The notes beneath the pieces were generated by a model. The model saw only the letters and a program-made list of their open reading frames with translations, was not told where the DNA came from and did no database searches. Below, piece after piece: positions 1 through 9,800 of a stretch of DNA of 64,000 nt. The number at the start of each line of letters is the position of its first letter. Within the stretch, counting starts at the first letter, position 1. Origin of the DNA: Chthoniobacterales bacterium (GTDB taxonomy: Bacteria; Verrucomicrobiota; Verrucomicrobiia; Chthoniobacterales; UBA10450); the NCBI GenBank assembly GCA_035274845.1, contig DATENU010000009.1:124001-188000 (forward strand). Reading direction: 5' to 3'. The translations under genes and the position numbers were made by a program.

Positions 1-1
1 A

Positions 2-562
2 ATTGACGATCAGCGCCTGCGTTTGCAGATCGAGAAACTTCCGCCCATCCCGACCTCACCTTACGAGACGGAGGTGAACGTTGCCGCGTTGAACTGGGTC
101 GCAAGCGTCTCGCGAAAACTAACTCGCGGATTCGTCCTCGCAGTCGATTACGGTTACGCGCGTGGGCAATTTTATGCCGCCGAGCGTTCGAGCGGCACGC
201 TGCAATCTTATGCGGGGCATCGCACGTTGCCGTCGCCGCTACGCGGAATCGGCGAGGCCGATATCACGGCGCACGTGGATTGGACGAGCATCGCCGAGCG
301 CGCGGAAGAATGCGGGTTCACCCTGAACGGCTTTACCGATCAATATCATTTCGTTACCGGACTCGTTTCTCGCCTGGCAGGAGACCAAGCCGCCGGCGAG
401 GCCGCGCCATCCACGCGCCGCGCCCTGCAAACGCTGCTCCATCCCGAATTGCTCGGAACGAGATTTCAGTATCTGGCCCTCGGAAAAGACGCGCCGGCCG
501 ATCGACTGAGCGGGTTTTGCCTCGCGCGCGATGCGCGGTGTTCGGTGGAGTTATCCGATTAA
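2..562 (+). CDS. MidA-type SAM-dependent methyltransferase, C-terminal part
   Basis: The reading frame is open from the left edge to a TAA at 560-562, so the 5' part of the gene lies outside the window. The visible ~187 residues match the C-terminal half of the DUF185/COG1565 (MidA, NDUFAF7-like) methyltransferase family. They contain a VDYGYAR segment, a GTLQSYAGHR segment and a DITAHVDWTSIAE segment, in the order usual for that family. Family members methylate protein targets, and the mitochondrial homologue acts in complex I assembly. Whether that applies here cannot be told from the sequence. The gene ends tail to tail with the porin gene, and the two stop codons overlap. Confidence 0.75.
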   Translation: MDDQRLRLQIEKLPPIPTSPYETEVNVAALNWVASVSRKLTRGFVLAVDYGYARGQFYAAERSSGTLQSYAGHRTLPSPLRGIGEADITAHVDWTSIAERAEECGFTLNGFTDQYHFVTGLVSRLAGDQAAGEAAPSTRRALQTLLHPELLGTRFQYLALGKDAPADRLSGFCLARDARCSVELSD

Positions 563-1782
563 AAGCGAACCGTGAACTGCGCGCCGAGCATGTGCGTCAG
601 GTCACGCAAACCGTAGTTGTCACGCTGGATGCTGTATTGAATTTTTAACTGCGTATGCGGCGTGAACCGGTAGCCGGCCGCGACATCAGTCCGCCACAGG
701 TCGCGACCCCACGGCGCGCTGCCACCATAGCCATAGCCGTCCGGCACGTCTGAGAAGAACTGCTGATTCCAGCGTAAGGCGCCGAAAAACTGCGGCGCGA
801 AGTTGTATTTCGCCTCCAGATAATAAGCGAAGGTATCCGCATTTCCGAAGCCGGGGACCTCAAAGCGGGCCTCGAAAAATTCCGCCCAGAGTTGCAGGTG
901 ATGCAAGGCGTAGCTGATGTCCTGGCCCAGGACCGTCTGGTGGAAATCGCCGATGTCGCGCCCCATCGGCAACGTGGGCTCTGCCGTGGATTGGAAATAG
1001 GCTCCATCGCTCGCCGAAAAACCAATATTCCAGGCCTGATTGGGACGGAACCCAAGCCGGCCGCTGACGGTGGGATTCTCGAAGCCTCTACGCGTCACGT
1101 ACCAGTATTCCGGCCGGGAAGAGAGCGACGCATTCTTGACTTCCGCCGCGTAATCGAACTGGCCGATCTTGCCGGCCACCGAAACGCCCGAGGCGTAACT
1201 CGGCCCCCAAATCACCGGGTTGTGTTCGTATTTTTCCTCCGGCGGTCCGATCGAGAGCACGGGAGTGTAAGGCGCCCTTTCATCTTCGATCGCGGTAATA
1301 TTTTCATAGGGCAAGGGCGCGTTGATAAACGGATTGCTCCACGACAGATGGCGTTCCACCCAGCGGCCGACCACGGTGGCAAATTGACCAACCTGAAGAC
1401 TGATCCGGCCATCTTCCCACGGGGTATAGCGCAACGCGTATTCGTCGAGACGCAATTGCGCACCGTGATCGCTCGGATCGAAATGGCGATCGAGCCGTGA
1501 TTGCGCGAAGAAGTAAACCTTCGACCCGAGTTGGGCATCAACGAACAGACTGAGGCGCGGGTTGAAAAGGCTGTCGCTGGTGGTCTGGATCAGACCGGGC
1601 GCCGCTCCCCAGAAGCGATACCCCTCCAAGTCGAGTGTGCCACTGAGCTTCACTCGCGCCTGGTCCTCGAAGGCAGAGAAGGTTAGAGCCTCTTCCACGC
1701 GATCGAGAAAATCTTCCGCCCGCGCGCCGGGAAACATCGACCCGGCGATCGCTACAATCAGAAAAGGCCGGAACAATTTCAT
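559..1782 (-). CDS. Outer-membrane beta-barrel (porin-like) protein
   Basis: This 407-residue protein starts with a clear signal peptide (MKLFRPFLIVAIAGSMFPGARA). It continues with alternating aromatic/polar strands (LSLFVDAQLGSKVYFFAQSR, ALRYTPWEDGRISLQVGQF) and ends in VRF. A C-terminal phenylalanine is the usual signature of proteins inserted by the BAM machinery. The start was placed at the ATG that overlaps the upstream kinase stop codon as ATGA; a longer reading into the kinase gene has no signal peptide. It is the last gene of a three-gene operon with a copper-type cupredoxin and a sensor kinase. The substrate is unknown. It may be a phosphate-selective or general porin-like protein, but no specific family signature was recognised. 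Confidence 0.7.
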   Translation of the reverse strand: MKLFRPFLIVAIAGSMFPGARAEDFLDRVEEALTFSAFEDQARVKLSGTLDLEGYRFWGAAPGLIQTTSDSLFNPRLSLFVDAQLGSKVYFFAQSRLDRHFDPSDHGAQLRLDEYALRYTPWEDGRISLQVGQFATVVGRWVERHLSWSNPFINAPLPYENITAIEDERAPYTPVLSIGPPEEKYEHNPVIWGPSYASGVSVAGKIGQFDYAAEVKNASLSSRPEYWYVTRRGFENPTVSGRLGFRPNQAWNIGFSASDGAYFQSTAEPTLPMGRDIGDFHQTVLGQDISYALHHLQLWAEFFEARFEVPGFGNADTFAYYLEAKYNFAPQFFGALRWNQQFFSDVPDGYGYGGSAPWGRDLWRTDVAAGYRFTPHTQLKIQYSIQRDNYGLRDLTHMLGAQFTVRF

Positions 1783-3569
1783 GCGGGGAGGGAGGACTCG
1801 GAAGGAACTTTGTCGGCCGCGCGGAAACGGACCTCGAATTCCGTCCAATTTTCGTCCGAGGAAACCAGGCGCATCATGCCGCCGTGCAGCCGCACCAACT
1901 CGCGCGCGAGGTTCAAACCAAGGCCGTGGCCGGCGATTTTCTCACCATTGGTCCCGCGAGAAAAACGTTCGAAAATGAGAGGCTGCATCTCGATTGGAAT
2001 TGCCGGTCCGGTGTTTCCCACTCTCAAATAGACCGAGGAATCATCCGCCGTGGCGTTAACCTGGATGCGTCCGCCCGGGCGATTGTACTTGCGCGCATTT
2101 TCGAGGAGGTTTTGCAGAATGAGCGAAGCGTAACGCTTTTCGCCGGCAATGTAGAGCGCGGGTGGAACGGTGGCCTTTATCTCGAGGCCCAGCGGGTCGG
2201 GGAGCGCATTCAGGTCGTCCAGCCATTCATCGACCAGCTGGGTGAGGTTGACCGGGTTGAATTCGATCTGGAGGCGGCCGGCGTCCATTCGGGAAAGAAG
2301 GAGAAGATCGTCGATTACGCCCGTGAGGCGATAGGTCTGATGATGCAGATCGGAAAGTTCGTCATAAACTTCGCCTGAAAAATCTTCCCGGCGAAGGAGT
2401 CCTTCCAGGCCGGCGCGCAAAACCGTCACCGGTGTTTTCAGCTGATGAGAAGCGTCCGCGGAAAAACGGGCCGACCTTTGCAGTTCCTCGCTGGTGGAGG
2501 CGAGCTTCGCTTCCGCTTGCTGACGGTGCGTGCGATGTTCCTCCGAATCGACTGCGAGTTTTGCCACCGGAACCCAAAGCCGCCTGGCGAGCAGATGAGT
2601 CGCGGCGAATCCAGCCAGGAGCAGGGCCGCGCCGGCGCTGAGAATCTGCCAGCGCAAGCGGCGCTGCCGGGCGAGCGCCTGTTTGAGCGGATAAACGCAA
2701 ACCTCGTAGACGGCTGGAAAGACCGACTCGGGATTGAGCCGCTTGAAAAAGAGAAAATGCGGTTCGCCTTCAATCTGCACGCGCGAACTTCGCTCCGCGC
2801 TATTCGGTGCAGCCACCAGCCGCGTCATCACTTGATCGATGGCGGCCCGGGCTCTTTCTGGGAGCGCAGGTAAATGAAGAGCGCCATCCATCCAAATGCC
2901 GCTTTTCATTCCTTCCCCCGAGCGTTTCTCCGCGACTTCAATCGGTTTGAACCCGACCACCAGCGCCGAGATCACCTCGTTTGTTTCCGTCGAGTTAATC
3001 GGTAGGGCAATGATCTCGTCAATGATTTCCTCCCCAGTCCCACTCTGTCGCAACAAATAGCCGATTTGGGCAGTTTGAGGCAACGGCTTCACGGAAAGAT
3101 GGGCTTCTTCTTCCGGCCGGAGCACGCCGACGTCATTTTGGTTCGGCGGCGGGAGCACCTCCCCGGCGCCATTGAGAAAACGGTAAAACCTGGCCTGAGG
3201 CGCTCGCGAGGGAGGGTTTTGGTCGGAAGATCTCTGGTTTTCCATGATGTCACGCAGCTCGTCCTTCGCGCTGGGATAAAGAAGATCGAGAGCGTTGTCT
3301 TCCAGGGCGGCGTGGATACGCGGTTTGTCGATCAGATTGCGAGAGCGTTCGGCCAGCGCGGCATACCGCAGTTCTTCCATGGCGTGCAACCTCGCCAGCT
3401 CCGCCTGAAAATCGCGGTCGAGATCGCGCTGGGCGTCCACGGCTGCGTTGCGTTCCGCCAGGTATAATCCCGTGGCGGTCAACCCGAAGACCACCAGCAT
3501 CATCCCGGCAAAGAGCTGTGTCCGGAAACCCGGGAGGAGAGAAGTCTTTTTCTCGCTCGACTCGATCAC
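1779..3569 (-). CDS. Membrane-bound sensor histidine kinase
   Basis: This is a 596-residue protein. One membrane helix lies near residues 20-38 and a second near 307-328. Between them is a ~270-residue extracytoplasmic sensor region of no recognised family. The cytoplasmic part has a HisKA box with the phospho-acceptor His375 in FSADASHQLKTP. It also has an N box (LILQNLLENARKYN) and a G2-type glycine loop (GHGLGLNLA), so both kinase halves look intact. It lies between a cupredoxin gene and a porin gene, with 4-bp ATGA overlaps on both sides, so the three are translated together. No response regulator gene is adjacent, so the partner must be encoded elsewhere. The cupredoxin makes copper, redox or envelope sensing a reasonable guess, but that is inference. 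Confidence 0.88.
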   Translation of the reverse strand: MIESSEKKTSLLPGFRTQLFAGMMLVVFGLTATGLYLAERNAAVDAQRDLDRDFQAELARLHAMEELRYAALAERSRNLIDKPRIHAALEDNALDLLYPSAKDELRDIMENQRSSDQNPPSRAPQARFYRFLNGAGEVLPPPNQNDVGVLRPEEEAHLSVKPLPQTAQIGYLLRQSGTGEEIIDEIIALPINSTETNEVISALVVGFKPIEVAEKRSGEGMKSGIWMDGALHLPALPERARAAIDQVMTRLVAAPNSAERSSRVQIEGEPHFLFFKRLNPESVFPAVYEVCVYPLKQALARQRRLRWQILSAGAALLLAGFAATHLLARRLWVPVAKLAVDSEEHRTHRQQAEAKLASTSEELQRSARFSADASHQLKTPVTVLRAGLEGLLRREDFSGEVYDELSDLHHQTYRLTGVIDDLLLLSRMDAGRLQIEFNPVNLTQLVDEWLDDLNALPDPLGLEIKATVPPALYIAGEKRYASLILQNLLENARKYNRPGGRIQVNATADDSSVYLRVGNTGPAIPIEMQPLIFERFSRGTNGEKIAGHGLGLNLARELVRLHGGMMRLVSSDENWTEFEVRFRAADKVPSESSLPA

Positions 3570-4207
3570 GGGAAATCGACCCGCAGCGTCGAGCCGCTCT
3601 GGAGGTCGACGGGATGCTGGCGGGTGGTCCGGCTGTCTACCCAGGCCTTGAGCGTATAGTGGCCGGCAGGGAGCCCGTCGAGGCGATAATGCCCATTGTT
3701 ATCGGTGACCGTAAAATGCGGCGTGGCCAGGACCAAAAGGAGGGCCCGCATGTGTTCGTGGATATCGCAACGCAAAGTTACGAGCCCGGGCACATCGAAG
3801 ATTTGGAACGGAATAGGTCTTTCGTCAGGCCGATATCGTCCCAGGTCGAAACGTTTGGCGGGCGAGTAGGAAAAAATGTTGTGATACGTGTCTTTTTCGA
3901 GATTCGGGAATTCGACCTTCGTGCCAACCTGCACGGCGAGCAGGGCGGGAGTAAACGTTAAGTCTTTCTGGGTGATTTGTTTTGTGGGCAAGGCCGCGGG
4001 CTTTGAGAACGATCCTTCGAGATAGACCACGCCGATCGGAGGATTGGTTGCGAGCACGCCCCCGGTGGAAACGATTTCATAACGCTTGGTCATCACCGGA
4101 GCGGAATGCGACTTGGGCAATTCGACGCGCCCTTCCACTGAGGCTTGGGCAGCGAGGAATCGCACGCCAGCGGCCAGGAGAAAACAGCAAGGCAAGAGAG
4201 GGCGCAT
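3566..4207 (-). CDS. Secreted cupredoxin-like protein with carboxypeptidase-regulatory-like domain
   Basis: This 213-residue protein has an N-terminal signal sequence (to about residue 20). The middle is a blue-copper-type fold: ligand candidates are His109 in DTYHN and Cys147, His150 and Met153 in CDIHEHM, a CxxHxxM arrangement typical of type I copper sites. The last ~50 residues (FTVTDNNGHYRLDGLPAGHYTLKAW region) resemble a carboxypeptidase regulatory-like/Cna-B-type beta sandwich. This two-part layout is common in proteins annotated as methylamine-utilisation-like cupredoxins. It is the first gene of an operon with the histidine kinase, which it overlaps by ATGA. Its promoter region is shared divergently with the gene starting at 4448. 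It may act as an electron carrier or as a copper-binding input for the kinase. Confidence 0.75.
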   Translation of the reverse strand: MRPLLPCCFLLAAGVRFLAAQASVEGRVELPKSHSAPVMTKRYEIVSTGGVLATNPPIGVVYLEGSFSKPAALPTKQITQKDLTFTPALLAVQVGTKVEFPNLEKDTYHNIFSYSPAKRFDLGRYRPDERPIPFQIFDVPGLVTLRCDIHEHMRALLLVLATPHFTVTDNNGHYRLDGLPAGHYTLKAWVDSRTTRQHPVDLQSGSTLRVDFP

Positions 4208-4245
4208 ACAAATACAATCGCGTCAGGTAGGCCGGGCGGTCACAG

Positions 4246-4260
4246 AAAGTAAATTACTTT
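4246..4260. promoter_or_regulatory. AAAGTAA-A-TTACTTT palindrome in divergent promoter region
   Basis: A perfect 7+1+7 palindrome lies in the intergenic region between the cupredoxin operon (start 4207, minus) and the repeat-protein gene (start 4448, plus). Its arms match the outer part of the palindrome at 4355-4376, and a half site AAAGTAAC follows at 4291-4298. The position and symmetry suggest an operator for a dimeric regulator. The regulator is not identified. Confidence 0.45.
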
Positions 4261-4354
4261 TTCAGGCAATCACTAAATAAAAAGCCGGCAAAAGTAACAA
4301 CTCCCGGCGCCGGCTGGACGAGCCGGGGCGGAGGATTACCGAGGGGAAATTGCC

Positions 4355-4376
4355 AAAGTAACAGCCGCGTTACTTT
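4355..4376. promoter_or_regulatory. AAAGTAAC-N6-GTTACTTT inverted repeat, candidate operator
   Basis: Perfect 8-bp arms separated by 6 bp lie 72 bases upstream of the start codon at 4448. The core GTAAC-N6-GTTAC recurs at 6729-6744 upstream of the second large secreted protein that carries the same C-terminal domain pair. A shared transcription factor for the two genes is inferred. Confidence 0.5.
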
Positions 4377-4447
4377 TAATCATGTTTTACGTAAAAACAT
4401 TCCTTGTCTCGAACCTTTTCCGGATTAAAGAGAACGCTCCAATTACT

Positions 4448-6586
4448 ATGAAAACATTCAGACTTCTCCTCCGTCTTCTTTTCCTCCTGCCAATCTCCTG
4501 GGGCGCGCTCCAAGCGCAGGTCGGAACCGATTTCACCATCATCGCCGATGACACTCAGCCGGCCTTTCAAAACGGCTTCGGCACCTATCCGTCGATCAGC
4601 GATGACGGAACAGTGGCGTTCGTCGTCGATCAAGGCGGCACATTCCGGGCGGCTCCCGGCCAGGCGCCGGTGCAGGTGGGTGGAAGCGTCACCGGCGATC
4701 CGTTCATCAACAAGCTGGGTGAGATTGCGTCACGCCAATATGTGGACGCTTTCCTGACCACCGAGCTCTACAAGAACACGGCCGCCGGCCAAACCGTGTC
4801 GCTGATTCGCAACGATGGCGAATTTCGGCAGTTCGGATTGCCTGTGCATCTTTCGTCCACCGGGACCGCCGTTTTTTGGGCACGGAAAAATCCGGTCAGC
4901 CCTGGCCATTGGGGAATTTGGACGGCCAACGGCGGCGGCACCACGAACCTCGTCGTCGACAATCTGGGCATTTTCAGCGTGTTCGGCAATTCGCCAACAA
5001 TCAACAGTGCCGGGACGGTTGCGTTCACCGGCGGCAAGGATCCCGTCAATAACGTAGCCGAGAGCGGATTGTATATTGGCACCGGCGGCGGTGACGCCAC
5101 GGTCAGCACGGTTCTTACCGCGGCGGGAAGCCCGCTCTACAATTGGGACGGCGCTCCCTATATCAACGATCAGGGCCAGATCGCCTTTAAGGCTTACGAG
5201 GACAACTCCGGCGAGCCCGGCATCTTCGTCGTCAACCAGGACGGAACCGGTCTGCGCATGGTCGCGCATGCTGCCGGTATCGGTGGAGATGGACCCTATT
5301 CCATGTTCGACAGCCCGATCATCAACGAGCTCGGCACGGTTGTGTTCCGGGGCTACCTCGACACGGGGGAGCACGGCATCTATTCCGGGCCAGACCCCGT
5401 CGCCGACAAGGTCATTCAGGAAGGCGATGCGCTTTTCGGATCCACTCTCACGAGCGTTTTGTTTCTGCGCGGGCTGAACAACCACAACGAGATTGCCTTT
5501 TACTTCGAGCTCGCCGACGGCCGCACCGGGATCGCCAAGGCGAAACTCGCGGCCCCAAGCCCGACGCCTACGCCGACGCCTATGCCCACCGCGACTCCGA
5601 CTGCTACGCCATTGCCTTCGGCTACTCCGCTGCCGACAGCAACGCCTCTTCCGACCGCGACGGCAACACCAGCTCCCACCGCGACGCCAACTGCGTTTCC
5701 AACTGCCACTGTTGCGCCGACGGCGACGCCAGCCCCAAGCGCGACTGCGACGCCGAGCGCTACGCCGGTCGCGACCGCAACTCCGAGCCCGTCGTCAACT
5801 CCTTCGACAGCCGCTCAACCGCTCAACATTGCAACCCGGGGTCGCGTTGAGTCGGGAGACAACGCCATGATCGGCGGATTCATTATCAACGGCTCGAGCG
5901 CAAAGAAAATCGTGGTCCGGGCCATCGGGCCCTCGCTCCAGGGAATGCTCCCCGGCGCGCTCACTGATCCCGTCCTGGAGCTTCGCGGCTCCGACGGGGC
6001 GCTCATTCAACAGAACGACAATTGGAGAGATGACAACGCTCAGGCTTCGTTCCTGGAAGCGAACAATTTTGCGCCCTCTCATCAATTCGAGTCAGCGATG
6101 GTCGTGACCCTGGTGCCCGGAAGTTATACCGCAGTGGTGACCGGAAAGAACGGCTCTACCGGCGTCGGCCTCGTGGAAGTCTATGACCTGAACCAGGCGG
6201 CAGACTCGAAGCTGGCGAATCTCAGCACCCGCGGCGTGGTTCAATCCGCCGACAACGTGCTCATCGGAGGTTTCATTCTCGGCGGCGGCAGCGCCAACAC
6301 GAAAGTGCTGGTGCGTGCGATCGGTCCCTCGCTGGCGAATTTCGGAGTGAACAATGCCGTGAGCGATCCCACCCTGGAGTTGCGCGACAGCAACGGCGCA
6401 TTGATCCGAAGCAACGATAACTGGAAAGACGAGCAGTGGACTGAGATCGAAACGACAGGTCTCTCTCCCGCCATGGATGCGGAGTCCGGCATCATCGCCG
6501 ACCTTCCGGCGGGCGCTTACACGGCCATCGTCGCCAGCAAAGGCGCGAACGGCGTTGGACTCGTCGAGATTTACAACCTGCCGTAA
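4448..6586 (+). CDS. Secreted NxxGxxAF tandem-repeat protein with Pro/Thr linker and C-terminal domain pair
   Basis: This is a 712-residue exported protein. Residues 1-24 form a signal peptide ([19 protein letters not shown]...). The ATG at 4448 was chosen over one at 4382 because the signal peptide begins there. About 350 residues follow with repeats of the type INxxGTVAF / INDQGQIAF / INELGTVVF, matching the choice-of-anchor NxxGxxAF repeat family. A low-complexity TPTPTATP linker spans roughly residues 369-454. The last ~257 residues are two copies of a domain with [13 protein letters not shown], DPxLELR and GVGLVEVY motifs. The same pair ends the protein at 6827-11341. The role is probably extracellular or surface-attached; no enzymatic motif was seen. 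Confidence 0.8.
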   Translation: MKTFRLLLRLLFLLPISWGALQAQVGTDFTIIADDTQPAFQNGFGTYPSISDDGTVAFVVDQGGTFRAAPGQAPVQVGGSVTGDPFINKLGEIASRQYVDAFLTTELYKNTAAGQTVSLIRNDGEFRQFGLPVHLSSTGTAVFWARKNPVSPGHWGIWTANGGGTTNLVVDNLGIFSVFGNSPTINSAGTVAFTGGKDPVNNVAESGLYIGTGGGDATVSTVLTAAGSPLYNWDGAPYINDQGQIAFKAYEDNSGEPGIFVVNQDGTGLRMVAHAAGIGGDGPYSMFDSPIINELGTVVFRGYLDTGEHGIYSGPDPVADKVIQEGDALFGSTLTSVLFLRGLNNHNEIAFYFELADGRTGIAKAKLAAPSPTPTPTPMPTATPTATPLPSATPLPTATPLPTATATPAPTATPTAFPTATVAPTATPAPSATATPSATPVATATPSPSSTPSTAAQPLNIATRGRVESGDNAMIGGFIINGSSAKKIVVRAIGPSLQGMLPGALTDPVLELRGSDGALIQQNDNWRDDNAQASFLEANNFAPSHQFESAMVVTLVPGSYTAVVTGKNGSTGVGLVEVYDLNQAADSKLANLSTRGVVQSADNVLIGGFILGGGSANTKVLVRAIGPSLANFGVNNAVSDPTLELRDSNGALIRSNDNWKDEQWTEIETTGLSPAMDAESGIIADLPAGAYTAIVASKGANGVGLVEIYNLP

Positions 6587-6619
6587 GAGCGATTCCAAGT
6601 TAGCCGGGCCTTCTGGTAA

Positions 6620-6684
6620 GCCCTCATCCTGAGCTTCTTCCACGGGGATTGAACTCCGTCCGTGGAAGAGCCTGGGATGAGGGC
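6620..6684. repeat. Long imperfect inverted repeat (hairpin) between two secreted-protein genes
   Basis: Outer arms GCCCTCATCC (6620-6629) and GGATGAGGGC (6675-6684), and inner arms TCTTCCACGG (6636-6645) and CCGTGGAAGA (6660-6669), can pair into one interrupted hairpin. It lies 33 bases after the stop of the upstream gene. It may be a REP-like element or act as a transcript end. There is no U-tract, so a classical rho-independent terminator is less likely. Confidence 0.5.
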
Positions 6685-6728
6685 CTTATCGTGCCTTGGC
6701 GGATTCAGGTTCGCCTCCCGTTTCAAAG

Positions 6729-6744
6729 GTAACAAGCGTGTTAC
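6729..6744. promoter_or_regulatory. GTAAC-N6-GTTAC inverted repeat, candidate operator
   Basis: The core arms match the site at 4355-4376 (same arm sequence, same 6-bp spacer). It lies about 83 bases before the ATG at 6827. A further GTTACC half site occurs at about 6810-6815, next to the ribosome binding site. Co-regulation of the two large secreted proteins is inferred from this. Confidence 0.45.
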
Positions 6745-6826
6745 TAATGCCGGCTTGTTCCAAGCGGGTTTGACGCGCTCGATGGCCTCGGCGCAAACGA
6801 ACTACCTTCGTTACCAAAGGAGCCTT

Positions 6827-9800
6827 ATGAAAACAAAAAGCGTATTTGGGATTCTCCAATCAGCGCTTGAGCAACGCGGCCGGAGCCTGGCTTTCGTCGT
6901 CCTCTTTCTGGCCGCTTCCACCCAAGCAATCTTCGCGCAAGGCAGTCCTGACATCGTCTGGCAGGGTACCCACACCGGCTATGTCAGGTACACCGCCTTT
7001 TCGCCCGATGGTCAGCAATTGGCCTCGGGAGGGGACGACAAGAAAAACAAGCTTTGGCAAGTGTCGGACGGGACCTTGCTCCGGACGATCACTCAATGCA
7101 GCGGGCTTAGTTGCAGCAGTCCTACTTTTGGAACCTACTCTCCCGACAGCCAGCAACTGGCTACCTCTGGAATCAAATTTTGGCGCCCCTCGGACGGCAC
7201 TCTCCTCCGGACGTTAAGCCTTGGAGGAACCATCGCCTTCTCGCCGGACTGGCAATTCATCGCCTCGTCGGTAACGACTTCGAGTTATCCTTCCCAGAAC
7301 CGAACGATCAAACTGGTCCGTGCCTCCGATGGCTCCGACGTCTGGTCGAAGCCGAACTTTGGCGGAGGCGCGACCGCTTTTTCTCCGGACGGTCAATCGA
7401 TCGCATCGATCGGTTTCCAGGGGGTCGACATTTTGCGGGTGTCTGACGGCACGCTCATTCGCAACATTGTCGGTCCGCGCGGAACTGCTCTCGCTTTCTC
7501 CCGGGACGGCCAGTTCATCGCGGCTAATGGCGGCGCCGGCGGATCTTATCGTTACGACGAGACAATCAAAATCTACCGCGTGTCCGATGGCGCGCTCGTT
7601 CGCACCTTCACCGCCACGGGTACTGTGACCTCCATTGTCTTTACGCCCGATGGCCAGACGATGATCGCGAGCTCCTGGGATTCGAATGAAGATCCCGTGA
7701 ACGGATTTATTCCCGCGACCGGCACGATCAGGTTCTGGCGAGTTTCGGACGGCGCTCTGCTCAAGACTTACGATCAGAATACCGGCACGTCGGCGAACGC
7801 GCTGGCTGTTTCGCCTGATGGGCAAAGGTTCAGCTACTCCCATGATTCCACGGTTTTTGTGGCGCGCATTCCCACCTTCTCCTGCGCTTTCTCAATTTCT
7901 CCGACGAGCGCGAGTCTTCCGCCCGCTCCCGGCGGCGGTTTGGTTAACGTGAGCGCGCCTGCCGGTTGTCAATGGACGGCGGTGAGCCGGGTCAATTGGA
8001 TCACCATCACCGCAGGCAACAACGGCACTGGCAATGGAACGGTCACTTATACCACCACCGGTTCGGACGGACAGACCGGTCTCTTGATCATCGCCGAGCA
8101 GGCGTTCCCCATCCATTTCGGCGATAATCCATGCGACTACACGGTCACGCCGACGAGCTCGACCTGGTCGTCCTTCGGCGGAACCGGCACGATAGGTGTG
8201 CAAACTCTTAGTGGTTGCGGCTGGACCGCTACGAGCAACGACAGTTGGATCACGATCACGAAGATCAACCATGACAGCGGCAATGGCGGCCTGACGTATG
8301 CCATCGCTCCCAACGCGGGCCCGGCGCGAACAGGCACCCTGACGGTGGCGGGCCAGACGGTCACGATCGAACAGGTGACCACTCCCTGCTCCTACACGGT
8401 GAATCCGGATCCGACCGACCCCCAATTGTATGGCAGCTCGGGAGGTCCCGGCACTATCAACATTGCGACCATGAACGGTTGTCCCTGGACGGTGACGACG
8501 GATTCGAGCTGGATAACCCTCGGGGTAGGAAATAGCAGCGGCAATGGGCCCTCGATCGTGAACTATTTTGTAAACGCGAATACCACCACCAGCACTCGCA
8601 CCGGCACCATCACCGCGGGCGGACAAGTGATCACGATTTTCCAGGAGGGGATCACCTGCAGTTACAACATCTCCCCCGCGAATCGCACATTCACCGCCGA
8701 TGGCGGCAGTGCGTACGTGAACATGGCCGCGGCTAGCGCCTGTAATTGGACGGCCACCAGCAACGACAGTTGGATCACGATCACCTCTGGGGGAAGCGGT
8801 TCAGGTTACGGCACCATTTATTATTCCGTCGCGGCGAACTCCACCGGTGCCCCTCGAACGGGGACCATCACCATCGTCGGCCAGACATTCACTGTCTTTC
8901 AAACCGCCGAGGCAACGCAGGGAGCGCCCGATATCTTATGGGCGCACGGACACGACTTGCAGGTTAACGCCGTTGCGTTCTCGCCCGACGGCCAGTTGCT
9001 GGCGTCGGCGAGTAACGATCACACCGTCAAGGTCTGGCGGGTTTCGGACGGCGTTTTGCTGGCCACGCTGACCGGTCATTGGGACAAAGTGAATACGGTC
9101 GCCTTCTCCCACAATGGCGAAATGATTGCTTCGGGCAGCACGGATATGTCGATCAAACTCTGGCGCGTCTCAGACTTTTCGCTGATCCGAAGCATGGGAA
9201 GCAATGAGTTCATTCTGGGAGTAGCCTTCTCGCCGAATGACCAGGAGCTAACGTCCGGCGGGGGCTATTCCACGAACGACATCAAAGTCTGGCGCCTCTC
9301 GGACGGACAAAACACGTCGATCACTCATGACATGTTGGGATCGACCAACTCGGTGGCCTACTCTCCGGACGGCGGATTCCTGGCCACGGCCAAGGCTAAT
9401 GAAGTTGCGACCTTGAAAAATTTCGCGACGTGGAATGTGGCGTGGCTGGGCCACCGTGGGACAGTGAATTTCGTCGCCTTCTCGGCCGATGGCCAAAAAC
9501 TGGCAACCGCGAGCGACGATGGTTCAGCTGCGCTTTGGCAGGTCGCGAGCAGCATGCAACTCGCCAGTCTTAACGGTCCTTCCGGTTTCGTGAAGTCGGT
9601 TGGATTCTCACCCGATGGCCAGACCGTCATTGCGGCGGGGCAGGATTATGGGGCGCAACGCGGGACCCTTCTCTTCTGGCGCGCCTTGGATGGCGGATTG
9701 ATAAGAGCTTACGTCCAGCAAACATCCACCGCCGTTTATTCGGCGCAATTTTCACCGGACGGCAATTCGTTCGCCTATGGCCGGGCCGACGGCGGTGTGG

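Noticed and set aside
2-562. MidA-type methyltransferase as a complex I assembly gene of this locus
   Set aside because: It lies about 38 kb from the nuo genes with unrelated operons between. The family link alone does not support a functional connection.
5560-5810. Short-period tandem repeats resembling an array
   Set aside because: They encode the TPTPTATP linker in frame. There are no regular direct repeats with unique spacers, so this is not a CRISPR.
6662-6826. Upstream in-frame extension of the WD40/BACON gene
   Set aside because: It contains the right arm of a hairpin and a candidate operator and has no signal peptide. The ATG at 6827 has AAAGGAG and starts a signal peptide.
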